A DNA stretch of 64,000 nt from Actinernus sp. WN-2022 (GCA_030867875.1 JAOWCC010001634.1:138032365-138096364); one strand, 5' to 3'. Positions 54,218 to 64,000 are shown, numbered from the stretch's first letter. Numbers and translations: made by a program. The notes: a model not told the origin generated them from the sequence alone.

Positions 54218-54590
54218 GTTGCTGTAGGGTTTGGGGCAATCGGAATGGTTGCCTATATCCCTTGGGCCACCAGTGTTCAACACGAAGTTTCTTGGCAACA
54301 AATTGCATCTTTCTTGTTGGGGGGTGGCAAGTGTTCGTCAAAATGGTTGCCGAAACGAGGGGTAGCCGAAAAAAAAATGAGGGTCCTATAACTAAGATTT
54401 CTATGGGAAGGCGCGGTATGCTATCCATAGTGGAAGAGATCGATATACTACATAGTAATCACTTCTCTAATAGGACGTTGAAATGTAAAATATGATTAAA
54501 AAAATTGTACAACAAAACTGCTTTAATCCGGAAAAAAGCGGTAGAAACCGATTATTTAATATATAATTATAAATACAATAAATGAACTAT

Positions 54591-54774
54591 AGTAGAAGAT
54601 AAATTGTTGCTCTCTGGCCCGATTACAACAAAATACAACGAACACACTGTTGCATTTGTTGCATTTTATGATAACGAACCCGAAGGGTGAGATGTTATAA
54701 AATGCAACAAATGCAACAGTGTGTTCGTTGTATTTTGTTGTAATCGGGCCAGAAGCAACAATTCATATACTACT
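54591..54774. repeat. Terminal hairpin, right end of copy 1
   Basis: Exact inverse of the left hairpin as far as I can see, ending CATATACTACT before the duplicated ACTTAATC. Confidence 0.9.
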
Positions 54775-54994
54775 ACTTAATCCTACAGTGGTTAACATAC
54801 GTGTACATGTACAATGTACATGTACCTTAATATTGATCTACTTTTAGTTGATTAATTATAAGTACTAGTGTTTATCTTGTCCCCTTTGATGCAAACTAAC
54901 ACTGATTTTTAATTGAACTAGTACATGTATTACATCCATTCTATATCCAATAGTTGACTAGATAATTTATCTTGGAATAGGAACTGAGATATTT

Positions 54995-55287
54995 TACAAA
55001 ACAAATTAAAAAATATATTTTATTTGTTATATAGTATTACAGCTGGTGGGGGCCTGATTTTACTCCCCACTACATTAATTGTTTTGGACACACTACACTC
55101 GACTCACAGTTGATTTTACAAAGGTAGAAAAACCAGAGAACCTGGTGAAAAACCCTCAAATGCAGATTAGGAATCAGCAACAAGCCTTAACTCACATACA
55201 TGTATGGTGCCCAAGCTGGAAATCGAACCCGCGACTAGTACTGCAGCGGTGAGAGGCAAGTGTTTTACCACTGCACCAACCGTGCAC
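54995..55287 (-). repeat. tRNA-derived SINE in intron 6-7
   Basis: Shares the CGACTAGTACTGCAG variant of the head with the copy at 26840-27133. Confidence 0.7.
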
Positions 55288-55647
55288 ATCTGGAATTCCA
55301 AAATGCTGCCCATGGAAGGGATACAGATATTTTCTGTATTAACTATATACCCAATGTCAGAAGCTAGGGTCAGGAAACTATTAGGTCAAATTTTCACTAT
55401 TTCAAACAAGTGTACATTTGTACAATGTAGAACATACAATGTAGGGTATTCTTTGTGAACCAACACTTTCTTCACAGATTTGAAGTACAAATTGTACTCC
55501 TGAAGTATGATTTGGACATGTATACATTGTACATGTAAGTATAAAAGTTGTAAGTCATAGTTAAGGGTTACATTATTTTGTACAATGTCTAGTACATGTA
55601 CAATGTTACTACATGTATCTTTTTGTTTCTTTAAACATAATCTCCAG

Positions 55648-55959
55648 GAGCTGCATTTGGAGCAGCACCAGCAGGCTCTACAACCTCAACTAATGTAGGA
55701 TTAACATTAGGACCTACATGTACAGCTGTTCCAACAGCAGCTGCTAGTGCATTTAAGTTTGGAACCCCTGGTGCTACCACTACAGGGCTCCAGATGGGAA
55801 TGACCGCTCCTGCTGCAACAACTGCAGCTAAAACAAGTTTTGCATTTGGTCCAACTGTCTCCACACCAGCAGCATCTGGGTTTGCATTTGGTGGGCAAAC
55901 TGCTTCAATAGGGACAGGTGCCACCCCTGGGGGTATTACTCTTGGTGGACCCTCTGCAG
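55648..55959 (+). CDS. FxFG nucleoporin-like exon, copy 7 (312 bp)
   Basis: Of the shorter type, like copy 2, with no gains. It is the first exon after the palindromic element. The sequence after its donor (CTATGTACAATCATGTAC) resembles that after copy 4, suggesting that they are duplicates. Confidence 0.75.
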
Positions 55960-56275
55960 GTATAGAACACAAACCACCTATGTACAATCATGTACATTGT
56001 GCATGTTTGTAGACATATTCCCTTAGTACATGTACATTCAGGCAGGATATATACTACATGTAGATTTAGGGTAAGGGATGACCTGAAATAGCCTTTGTAA
56101 TATTCCTGACCAAAGAAATATGAATCAACATGCATTAGCTTATTGGCTTCTTCTAAAACAGTTATTATATAAATTTGCACTAAGTTTCTAAGATGGGATA
56201 GATGAAGGGCTAACACTCTAAACGTCAGCTGCTATTTACTTAATCCTACAGTGGTTAACATACGTGTTAACTACA

Positions 56276-56464
56276 CTACACTCGACTCACAGTTGATTTT
56301 ACAAAGGGAGGAAAAACCAGAGAACCTGGAGAAAAACCCTCAAATACAGATAAGGAATCAACAACAAGCCTAACTCACATACATGTATGGTGCCCAAGCT
56401 GGAAATCGAACCCGGGACCGCAGCGGTGAGAGGCGAGTGTTTTACCACTGCACCAACCGTGCAC
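56276..56464 (-). repeat. tRNA-derived SINE, tail deleted, intron 7-8
   Basis: The head is intact. The 3' part is lost in the same deletion that shortens this intron. Confidence 0.7.
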
Positions 56465-56820
56465 ATCTGGAATTCCAAAATGCTGCCCATGGAAGGGATA
56501 CAGATATTTTCTGTATTAACTACCCAATGTCAGAAGCTAGGGTCAGGAAACTATTAGGTCAAATTTTCACTATTTCAAACAAGTGTACATTTGTATAATG
56601 TAGAACATACAATGTAGGGTATTCTTTGTGAACCAACACTTTCTTCACAGATCTGATGTACAAATTGTACTCCTGAAGTATGATTTGGACATGTATACAT
56701 TGTACATGTAAGTATAAAAGTTGTAAGTCATAGTTAAGGGTTACATTATTTTGTACAATGTCTAGTACATGTACAATGTTTCTACATGTATCTTTTTGTT
56801 TCTTTGAATATAATCTCCAG

Positions 56821-57141
56821 GAGCTGCATTTGGAGCAGCTAGCACCAGCAGGCTTACAACCTCAACTAATGTAGGATTAACATTAGGACCTACATGTACA
56901 GCTGTTCCAACAGCAGCTGCTAGTGCATTTAAGTTTGGAACCCCTGGTGCTACCACTACAGGGCTCCAGATGGGAATGACAGCTCCTGCTGCAACAACTG
57001 CAGCTAAAACAAGTTTTGCATTTATAATTGGTCCAACTGTCTCCACACCAGCAGCATCTGGGTTTGCATTTGGTGGGCAAACTGCTTCAATAGGGACAGG
57101 TGCCACCCCTGGGGGTATTACTCTTGGTGGACCCTCTGCAG
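56821..57141 (+). CDS. FxFG nucleoporin-like exon, copy 8 (321 bp)
   Basis: Has the 3-bp and 6-bp gains of copy 5 and is almost identical to it. The intron before it is short (861 bp) because about 290 bp, including the tail of the SINE, is deleted near 56,270. Confidence 0.75.
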
Positions 57142-57634
57142 GTATAGAACACAAACCACCTATGTAAATGTACATTGTGCATGTTTGTAGACATATTCCC
57201 TTAGTACATGTGCATTGAGTCAGGATATATACTACATGTAGATTTAGGGTAAGGGATGACGTGAAATAGCCTTTGAAATATTCCTGACCAAAGAAATATG
57301 AATCAACATGCTTAGCTTATTGGCTTCTTCTAAAACAGTTATTATATAAATTTGCACTCAGTTTCTAAGATGGGAAAGACGAAGGGCTAACACTCTAAAC
57401 GTCAGCTGCTATTTACTTAATCCTACAGTGGTTAACATACGTGTACATGTACAATGTACATGTACCTTAATATTGATCCACTTTTAGTTGATTAATTATA
57501 AGTGCCAGTGTTTATCTTGTCCCCTTTGATGCAAACTAACACTGATTTTTACATGAACTAGTACATGTATTACATCCATTCTATATCCAATAGTTGACTA
57601 GATAATTTATCTTGGAAAAGGAACCGAGATATTT

Positions 57635-57920
57635 TACAAAATATATTTTAAAATATATTTTATTTGTAATATAGTATTACAGCTGGTGGGGGCCTGCTTT
57701 TACTCCCCACTACATTAATTGTTTTGGACACACTACACTCGACTCACAGTTGATTTTACAAAGGAGAAAAAACCAGAGAACCTGGAGAAAAACCCTCAAA
57801 TACAGATAAGGAATCAACAACAAGCCTAACTCACATACATGTATGGTGCCCAAGCTGGAAATCGAACCCGGGACCGCAGCGGTGAGAGGCGAGTGTTTTA
57901 CCACTGCACCAACCGTGCAC
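57635..57920 (-). repeat. tRNA-derived SINE in intron 8-9
   Basis: Same head and body as at 28300-28590, with small changes in the tail. Confidence 0.7.
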
Positions 57921-58260
57921 ATCTGGAATTCCAAAATGCTGCCCATGGAAGGGATACAGATATTTTCTGTATTAACTACCCAATGTCAGAAGCTAGGGTC
58001 AGGAAACTATTAGGTCAAATTTTCACTATTTCAAACAAGTGTACATTTGTATAATGTAGAACATACAATGTAGGGTATTCTTTGTGAACCAACACTTTCT
58101 TCACAGATCTGATGTACAAATTGTACTCCTGAAGTATGATTTGGACATGTATACATTGTACATGTAAGGTATTAAAGTTGTTACATTATTTTGTACAATG
58201 TCTAGTACATGTACAATGTTACTACATGTATCTTTTTGTTTCTTTAAACATAATCTCCAG

Positions 58261-58578
58261 GAGCTGCATTTGGAGCAGCACCAGCAGGCTCTACAACCTC
58301 AACTAATGTAGGATTAACATTAGGACCTACATGTACAGCTGTTCCAACAGCAGCTGCTAGTGCATTTAAGTTTGGAACCCCTGGTGCTACCACTAGAGGG
58401 CTCCAGATGGGAATGACAGCTCCTGCTGCAACAACTGCAGCTAAAACAAGTTTTGCATTTATAATTGGTCCAACTGTCTCCACACCAGCAGCATCTGGGT
58501 TTGCATTTGGTGGGCAAACTGCTTCAATAGGGACAGGTGCCACCCCTGGGGGTATTACTCTTGGTGGACCCTCTGCAG
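58261..58578 (+). CDS. FxFG nucleoporin-like exon, copy 9 (318 bp)
   Basis: Has the 6-bp ATAATT gain but not the 3-bp gain, giving 106 codons. One Thr is replaced by Arg (ACTAGAGGG). The second palindromic element begins 283 bp after its donor, the same distance as after copy 6. Confidence 0.75.
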
Positions 58579-58860
58579 GTATAGAACACAAACCACCTAT
58601 GTACATGTACATTGTGCATGTTTGTAGACATATTCCCTTAGTACATGTGCATTGAGTCAGGATATATACTACATGTAGATTTAGGGTAAGGGATGACATG
58701 AAATAGCCTTTGAAATATTCCTGACCAAAGAAATATGAATCAACATGCATTAGCTTATTGGCTTCTTCTAAAACAGTTATTATATAAATTTGCACTCAGT
58801 TTCTAAGATGGGAAAGACGAAGGGCTAACACTCTAAACGTCAGCTGCTATTTACTTAATC

Positions 58861-59044
58861 AGTAGTATATGAATTGTTGCTTCTGGCCCGATTACAACAA
58901 AATACAACGAACACACTGTTGCATTTGTTGCATTTTATAACATCTCACCCTTCGGGTTCGTTATCATAAAATGCAACAAATGCAACAGTGTGTTCGTTGT
59001 ATTTTGTTGTAATCGGGCCAGAGAGCAACAATTTATCTTCTACT
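58861..59044. repeat. Terminal hairpin, left end of copy 2
   Basis: Same sequence and length as the hairpin at 41948-42131, inner ACCCTTCGGGT included. Confidence 0.9.
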
Positions 59045-59417
59045 ATAGTTCATTTATTGTATTTATAATTATATATTAAATAATCGGTTTCTACCGCTTT
59101 TTTCCGGATTAAAGCAGTTTTGTTGTACTATTTTTTTAATCATATTTTACATTTCAACGTCCTATTAGAGAAGTGATTACTATGTAGTATATCGATCTCT
59201 TCCACTATGGATAGCATACCGCGCCTTCCCATAGAAATCTTAGTTATAGGACCCTCATTTTTTTTTCGGCTACCCCTCGTTTCGGCAACCATTTTGACGA
59301 ACACTTGCCACCCCCCAACAAGAAAGATGCAATTTGTTGCCAAGAAACTTCGTGTTGAACACTGGTGGCCCAAGGGATATAGGCAACCATTCCGATTGCC
59401 CCAAACCCTACAGCAAC

Positions 59418-61943
59418 ATGGCAGCTATCCACGCAACATTCGAAAGCATGGGACTTCGTGTGGAGAAGAACACAGCCCTCCATCTCCTACAAGAGAATAC
59501 CTACGATAGCAACCTCGTTTCGGACATTGCCGATGTGGACTATCTGTCTGGAAACGAAGGCCAAACCAACCTGGTTCCACTCGAAGGTCTCCCAACGTTC
59601 GTGGACGACGTATACGTGTTCGGCTATCTATCTCGCGAGGAAGTAGTCTACAAAGGCCGAAAGGTTCTACTATCCACAGGAGAAGGTGGGAAAGCGAAAC
59701 AGGTGGTTGCAGCAATCCAACTCGCAATCCAAAACTCTACCCTATCGAGCAAATCCCTACACGCAGCCATTGTCCACACAGTTCGATCTACCACCACCGG
59801 TATTGTCTCTACAACGATAGCCCGAATAGAAAACGACACAGAAAGCCGAGCACTCCAAGCATGGCGCAAGCTATATCCAGACAAAGAACCCGAGACCTAC
59901 TTCGTCGCCAAGGTAGATGTATCGGAAATTCCAATGGAGCAACTACAAGATGCACTTGCAGGATTCGAAAGGAACCTCGAAATCGGCGGATACGGAATCT
60001 ATTGCATAGACTATACCCAAGACTTCTCGGGAGTACTAGATCGCCCAACCCTTGTGGACCATCTGGTGGAAAACGAAGGCATGCGAGAACAAGGAGACCT
60101 GGGCAGTGCAATGCGAGCCGACAGAGCAACCATCTTGGACAACACAGGCTCTGTTGGAAAACACGTTTGCACGTATCTTCGCACCACACCAACAGGCAAG
60201 ACGATTCGTGCAAAGATATACAACAAGATAGTTTCCAATTTCGAAGCAGGAGAGATTCGAGAACCTTTTGGTGGCCACCTTGCAGACTATGTCGACTGCC
60301 CCAACGAACATCTTCGCAAAACATTCCAGCATCCGGATGTCCAGGCTAGAGGATGCACTCGAGTCGAAGTTTCGCTATATGCATGCCGCCTTGGCGAAGA
60401 GTTGTCTACCAATATAGGCAAAGAGCTGGTAGAGGGGGTTCTACAGACCTTGGGCCAAGATCTCTTCGTAGTACAACCACCATCCAGGCAATGGAAGAAT
60501 CTCGCCCAAGAGCTGGACCGTTGTTGTATTCTTGCAGATCGGCCGTCCCACACAATATATGCAGTGTGGTATGCCCATTCCAAGACGAAGAGGGTAGCAG
60601 GAGTGCGGGTAGCTCCTACAGCAGCCATATGCGACAACGACCAGTACTGGGAGAAAGCAGTACAATGGACGATTTCCGAGTTTGGTTTCCGATGCTGCCC
60701 AATATTTCGTGTGGATATTCTAGAGGCCACAGACGATGGCATCGACATAGGTCCACTTCGCTGCTACACAAAAGCAGCCAACACTTCTACTATTCTTGCT
60801 GCCAGCAAACACCCAGTGCAGAAACACACCAACTGCCTTCCACCAAGCCAACTGCTTCCAGAAACCACCCAAGTAGCATGGATATGGCGAGAAAAACACA
60901 CAAACCATGCTATAGGGAAAGAAAAGATTCGATGGCCACTAGAAGAAATACCCACAGATAGAGAAATATCGATGCTATCTACACACCATAGGATAGCTAG
61001 ATTGTTGGCTATTGCAGATGCGAAGAAGGCCGAGTTGTGGCGTCGTAGAGTTGTCGAAGAACAAGTTGCACTTCGAGCGAAAAGGATAGAAGAGATCGCG
61101 AACATAGAACGCTTCCTATCTGGAAAGAGAGCTTTCGAAGCAAAAGCAGCCAAGGTCGTAGGCAGGATAGAGATAGCCGCGAAAAACCCAACCTACAAGC
61201 TAGACTACTTTCTTCCCCACACCAACTTTCGTGTCCTAGGATTCCGAAGATGCAAAAGCCAGTATGGCAATACAGCCAGAATCTTTGTAGATGTCGAGGT
61301 GCCAGGGTGCGACGTACGAGAGGATATGGCCATATGGAGCACAAAAGGACTGTCGACTATACTCGACAAACTCGAGGGCAACTTCTCGCAGGCCAACCAA
61401 CTATACTACCTAGTCCAACTATCCCCAAACAAACCAACCTTTCGTTTCCAAACCCAACCGGCGAAAAAGTTCTATGCCAACAACAAACAAATCGAATGGA
61501 TTCCCATATCTATGCAAGAGACCCCAAACCCAGCAGACAAGCCTTTGGTAGAAGCCCTATTGCAAAAAGCCAACGAGGCATACAACGAGCTTCGTAGACA
61601 CCCACGCAACCTTGCTATTGTACCAGCACCCAAAAGAACAGAGTGCAACAAAGCAGTCGATCTAGCTACAGGCGAGTACATTTGCTTCCTATATTCGCAA
61701 GCAACCTTCCGAGGTAGTCCAAGAACTATTCTACATCTTCTTCCTGCAGATAGCGATGGCGAGCCTACCACCGACGAAGAGATGCCTACATATGGTTTCT
61801 TCCTAGAGCGAGAACTAGAAGCAATTGGCACAACAAACTTGGAACGGGCTCTAGCTCCACTTCGCTGCTATCTTGGAGACATTCGAACCACACCAAACAA
61901 GAAGAAGGACAGACTTGCCACCATATCTATCTGCCAAGACTAG
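59418..61943 (+). CDS. Orphan 841-aa protein, copy 2
   Basis: Open from the equivalent ATG. It differs from the copy-1 protein at three positions seen: Glu for Gly in ARIxND, and Asp and Glu in the C-terminal SDGEPTTDEE segment. In these it agrees with the broken right-arm copies, so the copy-1 left-arm version carries the private changes. For motifs see the entry at 42505. Confidence 0.7.
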   Translation: MAAIHATFESMGLRVEKNTALHLLQENTYDSNLVSDIADVDYLSGNEGQTNLVPLEGLPTFVDDVYVFGYLSREEVVYKGRKVLLSTGEGGKAKQVVAAIQLAIQNSTLSSKSLHAAIVHTVRSTTTGIVSTTIARIENDTESRALQAWRKLYPDKEPETYFVAKVDVSEIPMEQLQDALAGFERNLEIGGYGIYCIDYTQDFSGVLDRPTLVDHLVENEGMREQGDLGSAMRADRATILDNTGSVGKHVCTYLRTTPTGKTIRAKIYNKIVSNFEAGEIREPFGGHLADYVDCPNEHLRKTFQHPDVQARGCTRVEVSLYACRLGEELSTNIGKELVEGVLQTLGQDLFVVQPPSRQWKNLAQELDRCCILADRPSHTIYAVWYAHSKTKRVAGVRVAPTAAICDNDQYWEKAVQWTISEFGFRCCPIFRVDILEATDDGIDIGPLRCYTKAANTSTILAASKHPVQKHTNCLPPSQLLPETTQVAWIWREKHTNHAIGKEKIRWPLEEIPTDREISMLSTHHRIARLLAIADAKKAELWRRRVVEEQVALRAKRIEEIANIERFLSGKRAFEAKAAKVVGRIEIAAKNPTYKLDYFLPHTNFRVLGFRRCKSQYGNTARIFVDVEVPGCDVREDMAIWSTKGLSTILDKLEGNFSQANQLYYLVQLSPNKPTFRFQTQPAKKFYANNKQIEWIPISMQETPNPADKPLVEALLQKANEAYNELRRHPRNLAIVPAPKRTECNKAVDLATGEYICFLYSQATFRGSPRTILHLLPADSDGEPTTDEEMPTYGFFLERELEAIGTTNLERALAPLRCYLGDIRTTPNKKKDRLATISICQD

Positions 61944-62277
61944 CCAGACGTTGGAATGCCGGACTATCTGGCCATGGCAAAACAAGACCATCCTCGTTGC
62001 ACAACGAAGGAGTCTCGAAGTCTACATCTCGCACAAGATACAATGGACCGAGAGCAAGAGAATCGCATAGCGATTTCCCCACACTTTCTATTCCAACATC
62101 TTCCACACCTACATAGCACAAAATACCTTCTCCCTTTTTCGACGATGCAAGATATGCCTCCAAAGACATCCGGGTCGCACCCGAAGACACTGCCGTAGCC
62201 ATGGCTTCCTTCCAGGCCCGTATTGGATAGAACATTGGCCACTTTCCCCAAGAACCGTACATTCGTAGAATATCCAT
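61927..62277 (-). CDS. 116-aa protein, copy 2 left arm
   Basis: Intact; Gln at the variable position. Same 17-bp convergent overlap with the large gene. Confidence 0.5.
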   Translation of the reverse strand: MDILRMYGSWGKWPMFYPIRAWKEAMATAVSSGATRMSLEAYLASSKKGEGILCYVGVEDVGIESVGKSLCDSLALGPLYLVRDVDFETPSLCNEDGLVLPWPDSPAFQRLASLGR

Positions 62278-62340
62278 ATTGCCATATACCTACATATAGC
62301 CATTCTCCAAAAGGGAATACATATACATATACGCGCTGCG

Positions 62341-62532
62341 AGATCTACGATCCTATTGCAAAGCTACGATTCTATTGCAAAGCTACGATTCTATTGCAAA
62401 GCTACGATTCTACTGCAAAGCTACGATTCTACTGCAAAGCTACGATTCTACTGCAAAGCTACGATTCTATTGCAAAGCTACGATTCTATTGCAAAGCTAC
62501 GATTCTATTGCAAAGCTACGATTCTACTGCGA
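62341..62532 (+). repeat. 19-bp minisatellite, copy 2 left arm, shortened
   Basis: About 10 units, against 75 in copy 1. Ends CTACTGCGATTCATTTTTGC, where it joins the other arm. Confidence 0.9.
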
Positions 62533-62642
62533 TTCATTTTTGCGATGCTACTGCTTTCTATTTTTTGCGATGCTACTGTTTTCTATTTTTTGCGATGCTA
62601 CTGTTTTCTATTTTTGCGATGCTACTGTTTTCTATTTTTGCG
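62533..62642 (-). repeat. Remnant of the 24-bp minisatellite at the collapsed centre
   Basis: Four or five inverted units only. Confidence 0.85.
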
Positions 62643-63112
62643 ATAGAATTGTAGCTTTGCAATAGAATCGTAGCTTCGCAATAGAATCGTAGCTGTGCAG
62701 TAGAATCGTAGCTTTGCAATAGAATCGTAGCTGTGCAATAGAATCGTAGATTTGCAATAGAATCGTAGCTTTGCAATAGAATCGTAGCTTTGCAATAGAA
62801 TCGTAGCTTTGCAATAGAATCGTAGCTTTGCAATAGAATCGTAGCTTTGCAATAGAATCGTAGCTTTGCAATAGAATCGTAGCTTTGCAATAGAATCGTA
62901 GCTTTGCAGTAGAATCGTAGCTTTGCAATAGAATCGTAGCTTTGCAATAGAATCGTAGCTTTGCAATAGAATCGTAGCTTTGCAGTAGAATCGTAGCTTT
63001 GCAGTAGAATCGTAGCTTTGCAGTAGAATCGTAGCTTTGCAGTAGAATCGTAGCTTTGCAATAGAATCGTAGCTTTGCAATAGAATCGTAGCTTTGCAAT
63101 AGGATCGTAGAT
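62643..63112 (-). repeat. 19-bp minisatellite, copy 2 right arm
   Basis: About 25 units, inverted. Ends at GATCGTAGATCTCGCAG, as in copy 1. Confidence 0.9.
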
Positions 63113-63177
63113 CTCGCAGCGCGTATATGTATATGTATTCCCTTTTGGAGAATGGCTATATGTAGGTATATGGCAAT

Positions 63178-63528
63178 ATGGATATTCTACGAATGTACGG
63201 TTCTTGGGGAAAGTGGCCAATGTTCTATCCAATACGGGCCTGGAAGGAAGCCATGGCTACGGCAGTGTCTTCGGGTGCGACCCGGATGTCTTTGGAGGCA
63301 TATCTTGCATCGTCGAAAAAGGGAGAAGGTATTTTGTGCTATGTAGGTGTGGAAGATGTTGGAATAGAAAGTGTGGGGAAATCGCTATGCGATTCTCTTG
63401 CTCTCGGTCCATTGTATCTTGTGCGAGATGTAGACTTCGAGACTCCTTCGTTGTGCAACGAGGATGGTCTTGTTTTGCCATGGCCAGATAGTCCGGCATT
63501 CCAACGTCTGGCTAGTCTTGGCAGATAG
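63178..63528 (+). CDS. 116-aa protein, copy 2 right arm
   Basis: Intact; identical in the deduced protein to the copies at 51597 and 61927. Confidence 0.5.
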   Translation: MDILRMYGSWGKWPMFYPIRAWKEAMATAVSSGATRMSLEAYLASSKKGEGILCYVGVEDVGIESVGKSLCDSLALGPLYLVRDVDFETPSLCNEDGLVLPWPDSPAFQRLASLGR

Positions 63529-64000
63529 ATATGGTGGCAAGTCTGTCCTTCTTCTTGTTTGGTGTGGTTCGAATGTCTCCAAGATAGCAGCGAAGTGGAG
63601 CTAGAGCCCGTTCCAAGTTTGTTGTGCCAATTGCTTCTAGTTCTCGCTCTAGGAAGAAACCATATGTAGGCATCTCTTCGTCGGTGGTAGGCTCGCCATC
63701 GCTATCTGCAGGAAGAAGATGTAGAATAGTTATTGGACTACCTCGGAAGGTTGCTTGCGAATATAGGAAGCAAATGTACTCGCCTGTAGCTAGATCGACT
63801 GCTTTGTTGCACTCTGTTCTTTTGGGTGCTTGTACAATAGCAAGGTTGCGTGGGTGCCTACGAAGCTCGTTGTATGCCTCGTTGGCTTTTTGCAATAGGG
63901 CTTCTACCAAAGGCTTGTCTGCTGGGTTTGGGGTCTCTTGCATAGATATGGGAATCCATTCGATTTGTTTGTTGTTGGCATTTTCGCCGGTTGGGTTTGG
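63512..64000 (-). pseudogene. Right-arm copy of the 841-codon gene in copy 2, partial
   Basis: The last 143 codons or so are open; the gene continues past the window end. It shares with the copy-1 right arm both the 7-bp frameshift (near 63,978) and a Pro-to-Gln change (VQAPK), so the right-arm lineage was already broken before the block was duplicated. Confidence 0.85.

Larger units (their letters stand above)
41948..54774. mobile_element. Giant palindromic mobile element, copy 1 (unclassified)
   Basis: 12,827 bp flanked by ACTTAATC at 41940-41947 and 54775-54782, joining to normal array sequence on both sides. The ends begin AGTAGTATATGAATTGTTGC in inverted orientation. The left arm is 41948-48619 and the right arm 48771-54774; the arms are near-identical inverted copies apart from substitutions, a 232-bp and a 7-bp deletion in the right arm and a shorter 24-bp array there. 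Each arm holds a terminal hairpin, an 841-codon gene, a convergent 116-codon gene and two minisatellites. Foldback transposons such as Drosophila FB have long, repeat-rich inverted arms, but the proteins here do not resemble a transposase I know. An 8-bp duplication occurs in several superfamilies (hAT, P, Zisupton) and does not decide the class. Confidence 0.9.
25635..58860 (+). repeat. Tandem array of exon-bearing units in an FG-nucleoporin-like gene
   Basis: Units of about 1.2-1.5 kb begin at a CACATCTGGAATTCC word. Each holds an intron part, one FG exon, a downstream intron part with CTTAATCCTACAGTGG and GTACATGTACAATGTAC words, and a minus-strand tRNA-derived SINE. Nine exon copies are present. 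The array is interrupted by the BEL-Pao element at 30428-38371 and the palindromic element at 41948-54774, and meets a second palindromic copy at 58861. Units are highly similar, so the amplification is recent or homogenised. First and last exons of the gene are not in the window. Confidence 0.85.
58861..64000. mobile_element. Giant palindromic mobile element, copy 2 (partial in window)
   Basis: Preceded by ACTTAATC at 58853-58860 in the same part of the exon unit as copy 1. The left arm runs to about 62,532, where the 19-bp array jumps straight into inverted 24-bp repeats of the other arm. The centre (most of both 24-bp arrays and the 11-bp spacer) is missing. The right arm continues past the window end. 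Confidence 0.9.

Noticed and set aside
41948..54774. Palindrome as a simple assembly mirror artefact
   Set aside because: The arms differ by a 232-bp and a 7-bp deletion, substitutions and array lengths, the spacer is not mirrored, and a target duplication flanks the whole. Long-read confirmation would still be useful.
41940..58860. Strict target-site preference of the palindromic element for ACTTAATC
   Set aside because: Both copies sit in matching duplicated blocks of the exon array, so one insertion followed by duplication explains the shared site.

Overview
The window reads as animal nuclear DNA. It is intron-bearing and crowded with retrotransposons, DNA transposons, SINEs and MITEs. 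The mix (a Penelope-like RT, CR1/L2-type LINEs with a 2A-like motif, a HIRAN/SGNH LINE, BEL-Pao, many short GC-rich hairpin MITEs, tRNA-derived SINEs) suggests a marine invertebrate, most likely an anthozoan cnidarian such as a stony coral. This placement is an inference.

1-6,125: fragments of a Penelope-like element and of a CR1/L2-like LINE (LINE-A) on the minus strand, with small MITEs. 6,126-18,661: a nested stack. A pogo-like DNA transposon (transposase on the minus strand) was split by a full-length LINE (LINE-B, 8,040-18,407, 11-bp target duplication). LINE-B was itself hit by a MULE-like element with a 9-bp duplication, a 3' LINE fragment, a composite DNA transposon (which holds a further MITE), and another LINE (LINE-C). 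LINE-B ORF1 appears to combine a HIRAN domain, a coiled coil, a 12-bp minisatellite and an SGNH/esterase-like domain. 18,662-25,634: mostly non-coding, with a 2.7-kb inverted-repeat (foldback) element that carries a small basic ORF, a TTAA-flanked MITE and a tRNA-derived SINE.

25,635-58,860: the only host gene I can support, part of an FxFG-nucleoporin-like gene on the plus strand. One FG-repeat exon with its flanking introns is tandemly repeated. I find nine exon copies. Eight are open and 312-330 bp long, always a multiple of three, with phase 1-1 splice sites. The ninth (first in the window) is broken. Each unit is about 1.2-1.5 kb and most introns keep the same tRNA-derived SINE. A very young, intact BEL-Pao retrotransposon (30,428-38,371) sits in one intron.

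41,948-54,774 and 58,861-64,000 (running off the window): two copies of a giant palindromic mobile element that matches no superfamily I know. Copy 1 is 12.8 kb, flanked by an 8-bp duplication (ACTTAATC), and consists of two inverted arms of 6.7 and 6.0 kb around a 151-bp spacer. Each arm runs from the end inward: a 184-bp terminal hairpin with a small inner palindrome in its loop, an 841-codon orphan gene, a convergent 116-codon gene, a 19-bp minisatellite, a roughly 24-bp minisatellite, then the spacer. The 841-aa protein shows no HUH or DDE signature that I can find. It has a faint resemblance to the core of Rep_trans / phage gpII replication initiators. In copy 1 the left-arm gene is intact and the right-arm gene is broken. 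Copy 2 lies at the homologous place in the exon array, so both copies probably come from one insertion followed by a tandem duplication of about 16.9 kb. The centre of the copy-2 palindrome has since collapsed.
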